Positions 51,931-62,999 of a stretch of DNA of 64,000 nt are shown here, piece by piece. Positions within the stretch are counted from its first letter, which is position 1. Each line of letters starts with the position of its first letter. Both the position numbers and the translations under genes were made by a program. The notes beneath the pieces are model-generated. The model saw nothing but the letters and a program-made list of their open reading frames with translations, had not been told where the DNA came from and did not search any database. The stretch lies in contig JAODTK010005608.1 in the NCBI GenBank assembly GCA_026419785.1, positions 1 to 64,000 of the forward strand, written 5' to 3'. Source of the stretch: Sclerodactyla briareus. Lineage: Eukaryota; Echinodermata; Holothuroidea; Dendrochirotida; Sclerodactylidae.

Positions 51931-52789
51931 GCAGCATTTCAGCCTATCAGTTAAACTTAGGCGTGTAGCTGGACGAAGACGAACCCCGTCGTTTTGGGAG
52001 CCAGCTTGGGTCGTTCACGTTCGAGAGAGGTCATTTCCTTTTAAAAAAAACATCCCATGCGAAACTTCCGAATAACATTCGCGCTGATTTCTGAATGACC
52101 AGTAATAACCGTAGAAGACGTCTTTTCGATAATCTGGTGCTTGCCTTCTACGGGTTTCCGTGTTTTTTTTTTTATTCTCCTTTTTAATCCTTCGTGTAAT
52201 AGTGATTGAATCCTTGACAAGCCCTGCGGATTCCTCACTTATTCCCATAGGACAAGTGCTTTTCTTCAATAGAAATAAGACGATCCTTGCCAGTCTTCAA
52301 TCCCACTCGTTAATTGCATATTGTGGACATTTCGAGCCCCGAAAGCTCCCCAAAGTATTCACGATGATCGATTTGACCATCAGTATCGGGTAGCTCGATC
52401 GAGTGTCACTCTCGCCAGTTCGCGGGAGATGAGAAAAGGGCGAAGGCAGGAAGGAAGGAATCGTTCTTGTCATTGCGAAATGAGCTGCTCTTGCTCCGTA
52501 GGGTGACTGCACGTATGCCCCAAATTTCATCTTCCTCAGTGCTAGATCATTGTAATATAAATGGGCGGACGGAAGGCGGAAAACCCACTGAATAGTGAAT
52601 ATATTAGTATAGTTAAATGAGAAACAGTCGTACAGCGCTAAACGATCGATGACATGGGTAGACGGATCGCGCGATATCAGGGAACTGGGTGAATTGAGCA
52701 ATGAGAGGCACTCACCTTGTAAGTTGTACCTTTTAAGCCAACGTTCGTTGTTCGTAATTATATGATTTTTTCAACATCCATCTAGGACA

Positions 52790-53800
52790 CGTATGCACAA
52801 CAATGGAATCCCAGCCTAAAATCGCTGGTGGGCTTTTTGACGAGTAAAAAACTCGTTTCTAGATTTGTGGGTGTCGTGAGCTCAACATTCAGGACATTTC
52901 GATAACATCACCATAAATGGCCTGCGGTGAGGCAATAACAGCTAGAACTTCGATGCCAAAATAGACTCAAATTGTGCTTCCACCTATGTCTGATTATGGC
53001 CACTGCTTGTTACATGATCTCACGCACATCTCGGATCTGTGAACGACAAGGCATTGACAAGCAGGTGAACCAACTATATGATAATTACGCTAGCTAAAAA
53101 TGAGGGAATGAAACAAATTTATGTGAGTTTTTGATATTGTTCGACAGCACTGGATCGATTGCCATTAAAGTTTAGCCCTTAGTTTATGGATGTAACATCA
53201 CTGTGTTCGGTTAGTTTGATCGTCTAGGCAGTGATGCAGATGCGTGTCAGGATAGGAATGGAAGACGAAAACACCAAAATTTATGAAAAACAGACAATGT
53301 TCGTTCAGAAGAGAACACATTTAAGTTATGCGGGAAAACTATAAATGCAGAAGTCCCACGCTACACTTTGAAAAAAGTTGAATTACGGAGTACTACATAG
53401 GCATTGTTTTACCCGCCTGGGGTAAACATTCACTCCAAATGGGTGGAATGAAATATTACCACACTGGTAGAACAAAGTACACGGGGGGTTATGCATCCAA
53501 CAATTTTCTGAGTGTATTGTTGTCGATTGGCTTCCTGAAGAAAATATTCCATAAATCTCCGTGGTGATACGCATCCGTGTACGCATTGATCAGTTGTACA
53601 TGTGCTTATTTTGCCGATTCAGTGTGGTTCGCATCATTTAGAATCTTGTTTGCCTCTGTGGAAACCAATATATATAGCTTTGCAAACCAATAGGAATATT
53701 CAGACCCCCCACTGATCCCAATAAGCTCACATTAATTCACATGAATTCTACACGCGCGTACCGGGACGCGGCATACGAAACCAATGGAATTAAGGCCTCA
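52790..53800. mobile_element. MITE fragments (AGGCTGGGATTCC family) in U3
   Basis: CAACAATGGAATCCCAGCCT at 52799 and a degraded second terminus CGAAACCAATGGAATTAAGG at 53776. Internal words are as in U1 and U2. Both preserved ends point the same way, so what remains is not one intact element. Confidence 0.5.
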
Positions 53801-55016
53801 ACCCAATTAAACTGCAGGATGCTGATTGCTGATTGTCGTTCGCTTTCTTTAACTTGAACTCTGGGCAGGTCGCGTATATCCGTAATGCATGAGAACAATG
53901 CCAGAATTAGGGCCCGCAGAATAGACCCGTGTCTTGGAAAAGATGAACACCGATGGGGAGAAGGGGGTCCGGGTTTGAAACAGGCGCCAGCCTCAATTGA
54001 GGGACAAACAGAGTAAAACCTCAACACCTGGAGAAACAATTGGTTTTTTTTTTCGATGGATTTTGCTGCAGGATTCTTTTCAATAGTCGCCATGACTAAG
54101 AGTATTCACGAATTGTACGTCCACATCGTTACACAATGAAACACAAAGCTCTATATGGCTTGGTTATGAGTCGTTACGTCACATGTCGGGTTAGCAGATT
54201 CAACCATCGAACGCCCTTATTGTTTGACCGGTTGGTCTTATCGTTGAGGAGTGTCCTCCTGGTATGGTTTCGGCGCTTTATCTGCAAAATATTTTCATTA
54301 AAACATTTGTTAAATACTCACGCCCCTCATTTCCATCCCATTCTGAATGGAAGTAATCGAGGGGACTCCAACCAATTGACTCTCCGGGATTCCTCGTGGG
54401 TAATCTGGAAACCAGTACTAACAGCTGGATCATATAGCAAGCATCCAGCATAATATACACATGCTAAATTACACTGCATAAGACCTATTGAAGGCTATTT
54501 CGACATAGCAACAGACCACTGGCATCTGTGATAACGCTCGATTGATTTGAACACAACTGCCTAATTAACTGCAGCAAGTGTCTCGAGTTAACAATGAATC
54601 AATAAAATGGAGAGTTGTGGCTTTCTCCATATTTTGTTTCCTTTGTAGGCTATTCCAGACTTGAGAAGATATCGATGAAATATATATGCCAAAAAATGAT
54701 AATCAGGAGCTTGTAGGTCCAATTATACAGAAATGGAATATAGGGTAACACTCACTAAGACTGGAGGCGACACCACGTTGATCACTCGGTGTAGCATGTA
54801 ACATGAGAATGTTACTTGATTTGTAACGTGATTTACTAGGGGTGAGAATATTCATTAGGTTAGGGCATGGTTAATCTCATAATCAACTCGCGTCACAGTA
54901 ATTCGGCCTGTACCCATAGTTACTCCGGGGAAACACTTTTTTTTAGTAAGCACGTTCTCTGGAGGCAACCGAGGTCAAGAGAGTGGTTCATGATGTACCC
55001 TGATAATTCGCTTGAC

Positions 55017-55592
55017 CAGTCCGGGAGATTCTCTTATACGGGAGAATAAAATTGTTCCTGTTTAGGCGAATTTGAATAATTCATGAGGCTGCCATATTGT
55101 ATGTTTCCCACAATTCACAAGTTCACTGGCTTCACCATATGGAATTATATGAGGACATTCATTTTCACCCCGCTTGAAAATTCGTCCAGTCGGAGTCTTC
55201 AATCTTTATTGCATATTCAGGATTTTTTTGCCCCAACTACAAAACAGCTTGATTTGGATTGGTAGTTGGTCAGTGTATATTTCGAGATATTCTGTTAAGA
55301 ATAGACTACTTCCGGTGGTAGCTTTCTGGAATTGAATTCGTCACAAACTGTGCGTTTGATGAAGAAAGTGACATTGACTGTAATAACATCGTGCCATGCA
55401 ATGGAAACACATGTACTGTAACCATTGTTCTAATGTTAAATTACTCAAACAGCGCAGGGTGTCATTAACTGGGGACGAGTGTTTTGTATTTAATGGTCTG
55501 TAGTCATTGTTTATTCATATCTGCATTAACATAATGATTTTGCCGAACAGGAGAATCCCAGAATTCTCCCCAACAGAGAATCTCCCGGACTG
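55017..55592. mobile_element. TIR element at the right edge of the array
   Basis: Perfect 17-bp inverted ends, CAGTCCGGGAGATTCTC at 55017-55033 and its complement at 55576-55592. Weaker pairing continues inwards (GGGAGAAT). The flanks are TTGAC (55012-55016) and TTGAC (55593-55597), a 5-bp target duplication. U2 shows the uninterrupted site CGCTTGACGTACAAA (about 40078). Total 576 bp. A short plus frame (55083-55265) has no known signature. It is a non-autonomous DNA transposon; the superfamily cannot be fixed from the ends alone. Confidence 0.75.
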
Positions 55593-55599
55593 TTGACGT

Positions 55600-55735
55600 A
55601 CAAAACACCATTACCTTGCCCCCAGCAGTCATTCGCACCACGGCGTTACCATACTCAGTTTCGAGCCCGCAGTCCTGCCGCATAGTAATCGGGAGGCATG
55701 TGTCTCCCTATTGATCAGCCCATATTGGTTTTTGG
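55600..55735 (-). mobile_element. tRNA-like SINE candidate
   Basis: On the minus strand, GGGCTGATCAATAGG (complement of 55708-55722) resembles a Pol III A box. GGCTCGAAACT (complement of 55657-55667) resembles a B box (GGTTCGANTCC). Spacing is about 40 bases, as in tRNA-derived SINEs. Between them, CTCCCGATTACTATGCGG resembles a tRNA anticodon arm. No tail or target duplication was identified, and a tRNA pseudogene is the alternative. Confidence 0.4.
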
Positions 55736-56580
55736 TTACCTGTCCTGTAGTCTCGGGTTGGTGAAGGTGGTCCACCCCATCCGCTCAATAGTGTATATTA
55801 AAAAAATATATATACATTTTTGTGTTAATTCGTAACCAGTTTCTACACTCTAGGCAATACATCCAGGTTTATGTAACGTTCAACTGTGGCAGTGTCTCCA
55901 CGAGCTTTGTCCCAAATTGATCGAAACTTCCCCTTCACGACTTGACTGTATCCATCTGGCTGTATACAAAAAATAATATCTCACGCTAATATCGGACCTT
56001 CAACTGTAGTTAGCGACCAGGCTACACTCGAATAGGTATACCCCCTATCTCGCATATACTGTATTCACTCTAAAAGAATCCCACTGCTCGAATGCGAACA
56101 CTTATATATTATTAGGCAGGCGCGTTCATTAGAAAATTGATTCGTGGAACTATGGAATGTTAACACGTATGTCAAAGGCGCATTGTACTAACACAATGAA
56201 TCGGAACAAAAACATCTACACAAACAAATGAAAGAAACCGCATTCCTGATTTTAAATGTGATTTTATTAGGAAACAAGAAAATCACGAAGTTGGTAAAGA
56301 AAAAAAAAACGCCTGTGCGCTCGTATCAGCTTCCATAAGAATGAACCCCGGTCATAAGTGTTCCAGCTACTGTTAACGACCTGGCTATATCTATCGGGAT
56401 TTACACCGAAAAACATGGCTTTGCCGCTACCTCTCGCTGGACATTATGAGTAGCGAGTAGCGTAGTCGAGGAACCTATTTGATCGTGATAAGATGAGGAT
56501 ATCGTTTTCCGTTCGTCGAACGATTGAATAAATTAATCCTTCGAAGGTGCCATAAGAAACCCGTGATAATTTATATTATT
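55735..56580. other. Unannotated non-coding stretch
   Basis: No gene or clear repeat. AT-rich, with a short A/T tract at 55800-55820 and an A-run near 56301-56310. Confidence 0.4.
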
Positions 56581-57130
56581 TATATCAGGGTCATGGGCAA
56601 AACGAGACTTTTGTGATTCCTTCTGATCAGCATGAGAAGAGATCTCCCAAATGACTTTCAGTTGATAAGACAGTGAAAATGAGACGAATCTATTATTACG
56701 ACATCACGGGGGAAGAAGAATACCTGCTCAAATTAAAGTCAATGCAAAATTAACTTTTTTTCAAATATCTGTCACACGAGCATGGTGAAACTGATTTAAA
56801 TGTGCACATGCATGGATGCACTAATTTTGAAGAATATATAAATGCAAGCATTCGTTGACTTTGTCGAGAAAAAAAAAAAACCAGTCACTTATAATTTTTT
56901 ACTATAGAATATATTTATATAAAAATTAAAATATATGAAAAAACAGCAATTACTGTGTGAACTCAAGAGTGACATTGATTTAGTTCCCCTCGTGACGTCA
57001 TTGAACAAATACGAAAGGAATTTGGATCGCCGAATTTGAGAGTTGGAGTTATAGTACACGCTCTTATCCTTTATGCTAGTATGAAAGCAATCTGATGCAA
57101 CCTAAAAATGTTGAGGACATTTCCCTCTTG
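56580..57130 (+). repeat. Segment duplicated on the near side of the array (right copy)
   Basis: 56580-56990 matches 2560-2960. The following 57000-57110 (GAATTTGAGAGTTGGAGTTA ... GATGCAACCT) loosely resembles 28105-28180 of U1, hinting that old unit-like DNA continues outside the array. Confidence 0.5.
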
Positions 57131-57246
57131 TGTTGACTGTTAAACGGGTATTTCCTGGGGGACATGGGTTACATATACCAAATCCCCCTCCCCAATATTA
57201 TGAGAATTGTTGGGAATATAGTTTTATATTGTGATGCCTTGCCAGG

Positions 57247-57294
57247 TTTTTTTTTTTTTTTGTTTTTTTTTTTTTTGTTTTTTTTTTTTTTTTG
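57247..57294 (+). repeat. (T13-16 G)n tract
   Basis: Three T-runs of about 13-16 bases separated by single G. Poly-Phe frames across it are artefacts. It could be a retrotransposon poly-A tail on the minus strand, but no element body is recognisable. Confidence 0.8.
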
Positions 57295-57495
57295 TATTCT
57301 TATCAGATTGCGTTGTTGGTCTGATGTCCGATCTCCATGCAAATTTATTGGACATTTCGCGAGTTTTTTTTTCAGGTGTTATAACTGTTTGGATCGGGGG
57401 AAGTAAGTGTGATATACTCCTGCATGAGGTTTGGGTTCGAACTTTCCCGGGTAACCCCGTGGCTTGCCCCGAGGCTGTCGCATCCCCTACTTAGT

Positions 57496-57572
57496 ATTCA
57501 GTACCGAGAACTCAGAGCGAATATTGAAGGAGCCAATACTTCAATATTCGCTCTGGATTCTCGGTACTGAAT
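57496..57572. ncRNA. Near-perfect 77-nt hairpin (possible small-RNA precursor or mini-palindrome)
   Basis: Arms of 34 bases (57496-57529 and 57539-57572) pair except for two adjacent mismatches, with a 9-nt loop (57530-57538). Arm sequence starts ATTCAGTACCGAGAA and ends AGAGCGAATATTGAAG. The size suits a pre-miRNA, but pairing this good is also typical of a young palindromic duplication or siRNA source. No homologue was found elsewhere in the window. Confidence 0.45.
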
Positions 57573-57682
57573 AGATTACTATTTATGCCATTTTCTTATC
57601 TTATATGCCAATTTCTAAGTTTATCAGCTATTGTTTTATTGGAAATTGAAGGACTTTGATTCTGAATGAAAACAATTGACAC

Positions 57683-58696
57683 CATGGGCGTCAACAGGTG
57701 GGGGACAGGAGGGGTGACATGTCCCCCCACTTTCAAAAGGGGGGGGGGATATCATATCGTTTGCCCCCCCCCCCCACTTTTCCGGATATTAATAAAATAA
57801 TAGGCACATGCCCGATTTTGTATCACTCTAAACTGATTCAATTTTTGTCTAACCAAACAATAAATCGCGTGGAAATTGTCTTAAGTCCACTAATTCCAAG
57901 TGCCGACCCCTGGTGAAGATCTGGACACGACTAGGACCGAAGTGGAAGGACTACCCATGTTTCATACCGAGTTCTCGAATTTTAAATCGAATAGCCAAAA
58001 GTGCATAATTTTTCAAGTGTTTCGCGCCCAAAGGCGTTTTTCTCCCAGGCGTTGTAGGCTAAATATGCGATGTAATGCTTCGAATCATTTTGTTCACTCG
58101 ATTAATTTCAGAAGCCTTGGAGGAAGACAGCCCCCCCCCCCCCCCCCCCCCCCCCCCATTCGGGCGAGAATTCGTGGAAAATTTGGGAAGGAAAAAAAGC
58201 AAAGTGAAAAACAAAATGCCCGGGAAACATGCAATTTTTTTCGCGCGCATCGCGCGCGCCGGTAGTTTTCCAATGACCGACTTGTAAAATTCGGGTACAA
58301 ATTTTCTGCTCTCTAATTGGAGTGGTTCCGTACGCTTATGGCTTTTCCCTTTGATCCCACCAGAGACCGTTCGGTAGACCCTGGATCCCACGCAAACAAA
58401 GCCAGAGTAGAAAAGGTGATAAACAATACCATGTGGGATACTCGGTAAATCATCTTAGTACGCACAATGACAACATTTTTGTCTTTCTTTTATTCAAATC
58501 ACACATGTAGATGATTGCTATTGAGCCTGGCAAGTGCCGTTTCCGTCGATCTGGAGGGTATGGAAATCTGAAATTTTCTTTTTACACTTCGCGCCAACCT
58601 ATGGTGGCGCTCCGCTTAGATGGTAATTTGCAGTCGATGTATCTCCCCCCCCCCCCCCCCCCCCCCTCCACTTTTCAAAACGGTCCGACGCCCCTG
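57683..58696. mobile_element. Non-autonomous hAT element with perfect 8-bp target duplication
   Basis: Ends are CATGGGCGTC (57683-57692) and the inverse of CAGGGGCGTC (58687-58696), flanked by identical ATTGACAC at 57675-57682 and 58697-58704. CA-starting ends plus 8-bp duplications are the hAT signature. Inside are long G and C runs (57741-57750, 57765-57776, 58131-58157, 58645-58666), a CpG palindrome (CGCGCGCATCGCGCGC at 58240-58255) and GGTGGCGCTCCGCTTAGATGG (58602 onwards), shared with the H1 element's end (about 34345). No transposase frame; 1014 bp. Confidence 0.85.
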
Positions 58697-58704
58697 ATTG
58701 ACAC

Positions 58705-59400
58705 CAGGTAATGCAAAAATGTGCCTGATCAGGCTCCTCTAAAATGCACCAAACGGCTAGGCTTGATGAAGCCAAGATCCCAACTACTGGTGATCTTGCG
58801 CGGGCCTATGTACCCCTGGCAGATTACACAATACCTCACATAACCCACCCCTCCTCTCATAATGGTCCCGAGATTTGTGTACCAGTTAAATATTGTGTAT
58901 GACAATTTCGTACCAAGGTATACCAGCTATAATTTCATTGAAGATTTAGAGATATCTCGGAGAAAACATACTTAGGCATCAGGTAATGCATTTTGTTTTA
59001 TTTGGGCTCTCTGGGAAGCATGAAACGGCATGGTTTCAAGTGGCTAGTCTCCTAACCCCTGGACCCCTGGCAGAAGACGCTATCCTCTCAAACCCACTCC
59101 TCTTTTCGTAAGGCCTTGAAATCTTTATACCGGTTGAATAATACTCATGCCATTTCATACCAACTGAAGTTAACTAGCCAGCTAGCTATATATTTTTTCC
59201 CTAATTTTTCCGCGAGACATGGGCACCTGGTTGCGCAAAATGTGTTTGATCTGGCCTCTTCAGAACACACGGAATGGCTCGGCCGTAACAAGAGACCTTG
59301 GGCGGGCCCCTGTTTTTCCCTGGCAAGAAGCTCGAAGCCCTCCAGCAAGTAGATGCGCGTTTTGTAATTACTACACCCTCTGGACCATAAGACAGGTATA
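58705..59400 (+). repeat. Three-copy tandem repeat, period about 240-275 bp
   Basis: Copy 1 starts AGGTAATGCAAAAATGTGCC (about 58705), copy 2 AGGTAATGCATTTTG (about 58980) and copy 3 near 59220 (GCGCAAAATGTG). Shared words in order: a GGCTCYCT-like word, AAACGGC, CCCTGGCAGA, ACCCACYCCTC and TTTCGTACCA/TTTCATACCA. Divergence is high. Plus and minus frames over copy 3 (59116-59419) show no family. The hAT element sits immediately to its left. Confidence 0.6.
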
Positions 59401-60270
59401 GGCTAATTCGATACGGCATGCCCTACGATGGCTGACGAAACGGGCAGTAATGCAGATTCGCATTACGCCTCAGTAGAGTTAGTACAGTAACAAAGGGGAT
59501 TCAAAGCTCTCTGGTGACCGAGTGACATTTACCATGTAGAGTTATTACAGGCGCAATTACACGCTCTCCAATACGACTTACCTTTCCCAGAATTGAACGG
59601 GCACACGTCACTAGTTATTAATGGAGGATTCTAGACGCTGTACACTACGTGAAGGTGGCCAAATGTAATCAGCCGTGGTGAACAATATTTGACCCTATTG
59701 AAATTAGTTTCGAAAATCACTATGCGCAGGACTCAATGGATATTTTCGACGTATTCAGAGTGTTTTCCCTTTCACGTCTTATTTTGAACATAATTGTAGG
59801 TGAGTGTATGTTGTGAAATGAAGGTTTGGGCGCAGCTTGGTCCTTGAGTAGGTCAGCAATCGTGGTGTATTATCTTGACAATTATATCTAGACGTATGGA
59901 CGACCCTCCTTCTGTCTAAAAAAAAAAAAAAAACTCCCCGATAATCAATTTATTGCTAGTAATGCAGCTCATCGAATCGAAACTGCTAAACGTACCATCG
60001 AACCTGGAGATTAACTAGGCGCCTGTAATTCCATTGAGGGGAATACAGACACACATATTGAATCTCAACAGTGTAACTTGGTTTACTTACCTAACGGCAC
60101 CCATCCTAATCCCATATAAATTAGATCATTCCTCTAATAGAATATATATCAGTCGGCGAGCGGTGGGAGATAATCCTTCACGAAATGAGGTCAGGGAATT
60201 GTAAAGCCCTCCGCTCCTCTCGCGTGACCAAAACTTGTAGTAATACTCTGATTAGTAGATGGCGGTGGCG
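59400..60270. other. Unannotated non-coding stretch
   Basis: No gene or RNA recognised. It contains an A-run at 59919-59933. Confidence 0.4.
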
Positions 60271-60300
60271 TAGCGAGGGGGGGGGGGGGGGTGCAGGGGA
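60262..60300. repeat. Poly-G tract with hAT-like leader
   Basis: GGCGGTGGCGTAGCGAGG leads into a G-run at 60277-60291. CAGTGGCGTAGC-G-run starts are common at the ends of non-autonomous hAT elements, but no opposite end was found here. Confidence 0.4.
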
Positions 60301-62440
60301 ACAGGTACCCCTGACGAAAATAATCGAGAGGGCAAAATCGGAGAATTGAAGGCTAAAAAACGGGAAATAAAGGGGGGAACAAGAAATAGAGGGGGAGGGA
60401 AGAGGAAAAACAACAAATTCTAGTGCGTTTGGAATGACTTGAATAATGCGGGAAAAAGTGGTCCCGAAATAGCATTGAGGGTAATGAAGCAATGGTGAGG
60501 TACGGAGACGCCCCGCTCTTCCGACGCCTCATGACGTTAGTGGTCACCTTCCCTCCCCTCTCCCTCCGCGCTCTTCACTTTCGTCAGCAGAGGGGAATAT
60601 TATCCAAATTGGGAATGAACCGTCTTGCCTCCTGACTCGAGAGGTGGGCTACGCGTCTGAGTGATGGTCGAAGCATTGGGATACTTTACCGGCTAGAAAA
60701 GCTAGTTCTCGCCAAGAAGGCCTATATGAAGAAGCTAAAAAGGAGGAAGTATATTCTGAAAATGTCTAAATCAGGTTTACCCTTAATTTTGTTCAGAGAA
60801 ATAGAAACAAACTGAAGGTTAAACAAGAAAAAAAAAGAGGACCTAGCCCCTAGCGGGTCAAGTTTAACCCATATCCTCTCCCGACCCATTTCTGAGTCAA
60901 AATGACTCAACTGTCTGACTGTTGTTAAATTCAACTGCGAGAATAGATTAAATTCTCCCACCTCCGATTGACCTCCTAAACTGCTAAAACGACCGTCCTC
61001 AGTAAAATTCGCAAGCGATGCGTTAAAATTACGCTTACTGTTTCTCGCTATCGGAATGCGTGAATTAAAATTAAATCCATCCATTTTCACCGAGTTCATC
61101 CAGTTAGTCGCCTACATATAAGCGGATCAGTGGAATTGTTGAAGTGGAGAATATCCATTTATAACCATTATATTTATTCTCAAGTGTATTTTTTTAAAAT
61201 GGAAAACGATAACTGTTTTTAGCAATGGATCGACTAACTATATTCAGGCTCGTAGCCAGAGGGCTCAAAGGGTGCGCACACAGGCGTGGCAATGCAACAA
61301 AGAGCTGAAGAGTGGATTACAGAGGATACGTAGACTGAAATAAACATATGACGCGGGGAGAAATACTAGGAGCTTCCGAGTTGGTTCGAGACAGGTCATG
61401 AGGATTTAATTGACCAAAACCGGAATCGAAGAACTCCAGGGGTTCACTCAATACCGATAAGAACGCCACCCTTATAATTGTGTCGATTTTTTGTAATAAG
61501 TGTATTCAAAATATCGTGTCTCAGAAGTCACTAAGCATCAGGGTACTATTCTAAATAACGAGCTGCGTTTAGCAACAAAATATGAGTGTATGCAATGTGA
61601 GTGCTGGATCGAGTGTAAACTATAACACGCTCTGGTCAAATTGAACAGACAACAAATCAAACGGACACCTACCAGAAAAGAGATAACAATTATAAAACAT
61701 TCCCGATCGAAATGAACCGAATCAAGTCCATAATGTGATTATTTTCCTAGTTGCTGTAAACTTGATTCGTTTTGACCAGCCGACCAGAGCGTCTCCAAGT
61801 GGAGTCTTAGCAATGCTCTCAACGTGACACCTGCAAATGTCTGAATGAAACCTCTTTTCATTGAAACATTCCATATCATACAGTCTTGACTGGCTATGAT
61901 ACTAGTCAGTAGTCTCAATAGTGATGGTCTATAACAGGCCGGGAGCCGAAACAAGGGTTAGCCTCAATCGATCGAACCCGTAATTCTACATCTCAGAGGA
62001 CAATAACGTCATGTTTGTTGCTGGAGAATAAAATATCTGTGGCTACTATTCTATATTCTCGAAAAGAACAGGAAATTGCACGTTTTGAATCAATAACCTA
62101 TACGCTACTTCCCCTATGAGAAACCTAGATATTCATTCTGCAATAATGAGAGCTCTCAATTTCTCGTATATTAGAATAGTAGTTTTCCGGGCAAATGAAA
62201 TTATATTTGTGTTTCTGTTTTTCTATAGCAGCAATACTTTTTTGACAAAGAATAAGACTCTCATACAAGGATTTAATAGATGCGGACACGGCAAATAGAA
62301 TCCGGATTGAGAGCAAACCAATGGTCACCGGGCATAACCACATACACAAATGCGGTATTGATAGCGCATCCCCGCGAATGAATTCTCTGGAATGTCCGTC
62401 GCTAGAAACTCTTCCGCTCTGTGAACATATGATTTTCAAA
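60300..62440. other. Unannotated non-coding stretch
   Basis: No convincing gene. A minus-strand frame of 125 codons (60722-61099) and one of 104 codons (60178-60492, low-complexity Pro/Ser/Phe) have no recognisable domains and nothing to compare with in the window. 60300-60420 is purine-rich. Confidence 0.4.
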
Positions 62441-62444
62441 TTGT

Positions 62445-62530
62445 AACGCACCCCGCATCCGCACCTATGAAATTCCAGCCTTGAGCTGGGATTTCATAGA
62501 TGCGTATGCGTATCCGGTGCGTATGCGTAT
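62445..62530. mobile_element. Back-to-back MITE ends
   Basis: A right-type terminus ending GAAATTCCAGCCTT (about 62468-62481) is immediately followed by a left-type terminus GAGCTGGGATTTCATAGATG (62482-62501) and GCGTATGCGTATCCGG. Both belong to the family of the next element, showing nested or head-to-head insertions. Confidence 0.6.
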
Positions 62531-62532
62531 TA

Positions 62533-62992
62533 GGCTGGGATTCCAAAGATGCGTATGCCTATGTGAAAAATCGCCAATTCACGTGAAATGAGCGGGGGCT
62601 AGTGCTTGAATATGTTCTATTTGGTTTGCAAAGATAGATATTAGTTCCACGGAAGCCAAAAATTCCACGTTCGTTTCAGTGGAGAAAACACTATAAGTGT
62701 ATACGAAAAGAACATAAAAAGACAGCAGTCCATGCATATTGTCGTTGCTTGGCTTTTTAAGGAAGATATTCCAAGAATTCATTCGCGGTAATACGTATCC
62801 GCATACGCGTTGGTACATGTGCTCATTTCGTCTATTCAGCGTTAGTTCGCTTTCATTTATGAATTTTTGGCTTCTGTAAAACTTATATCTATCTTTGCAA
62901 AATAAATAGAACATAATCAAACCCTAGCCCCCGCTCAGTTCACGTAAATTTGCGATTTTTTACATACGCCTACGCATCTATGGAATCCTAGC
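62533..62992. mobile_element. Intact short TIR MITE, AGGCTGGGATTCC family
   Basis: Long imperfect inverted repeats of about 120-150 bp. The left end is GGCTGGGATTCCAAAGATGC and the right end, inverted, is GCTAGGATTCCATAGATGC. Pairing continues through GAGCGGGGGCTAG and TTTGCAAAGATAGATAT. The flanks are TTA on both sides (62530-62532, 62993-62995), so the target duplication is TTA (PIF/Harbinger-like) or TA (Tc1/mariner-like). No coding capacity. Related fragments lie in every unit copy and at 6648. Confidence 0.75.
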
Positions 62993-62999
62993 TTACAAT

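Noticed and set aside
52297-52701. 134-codon minus-strand frame in U3 considered as a gene
   Set aside because: The U1 and U2 counterparts are broken by stops and indels and no domain is recognised.
57164-57494. Phe-rich membrane-like frames
   Set aside because: They are generated by the poly-T tract.
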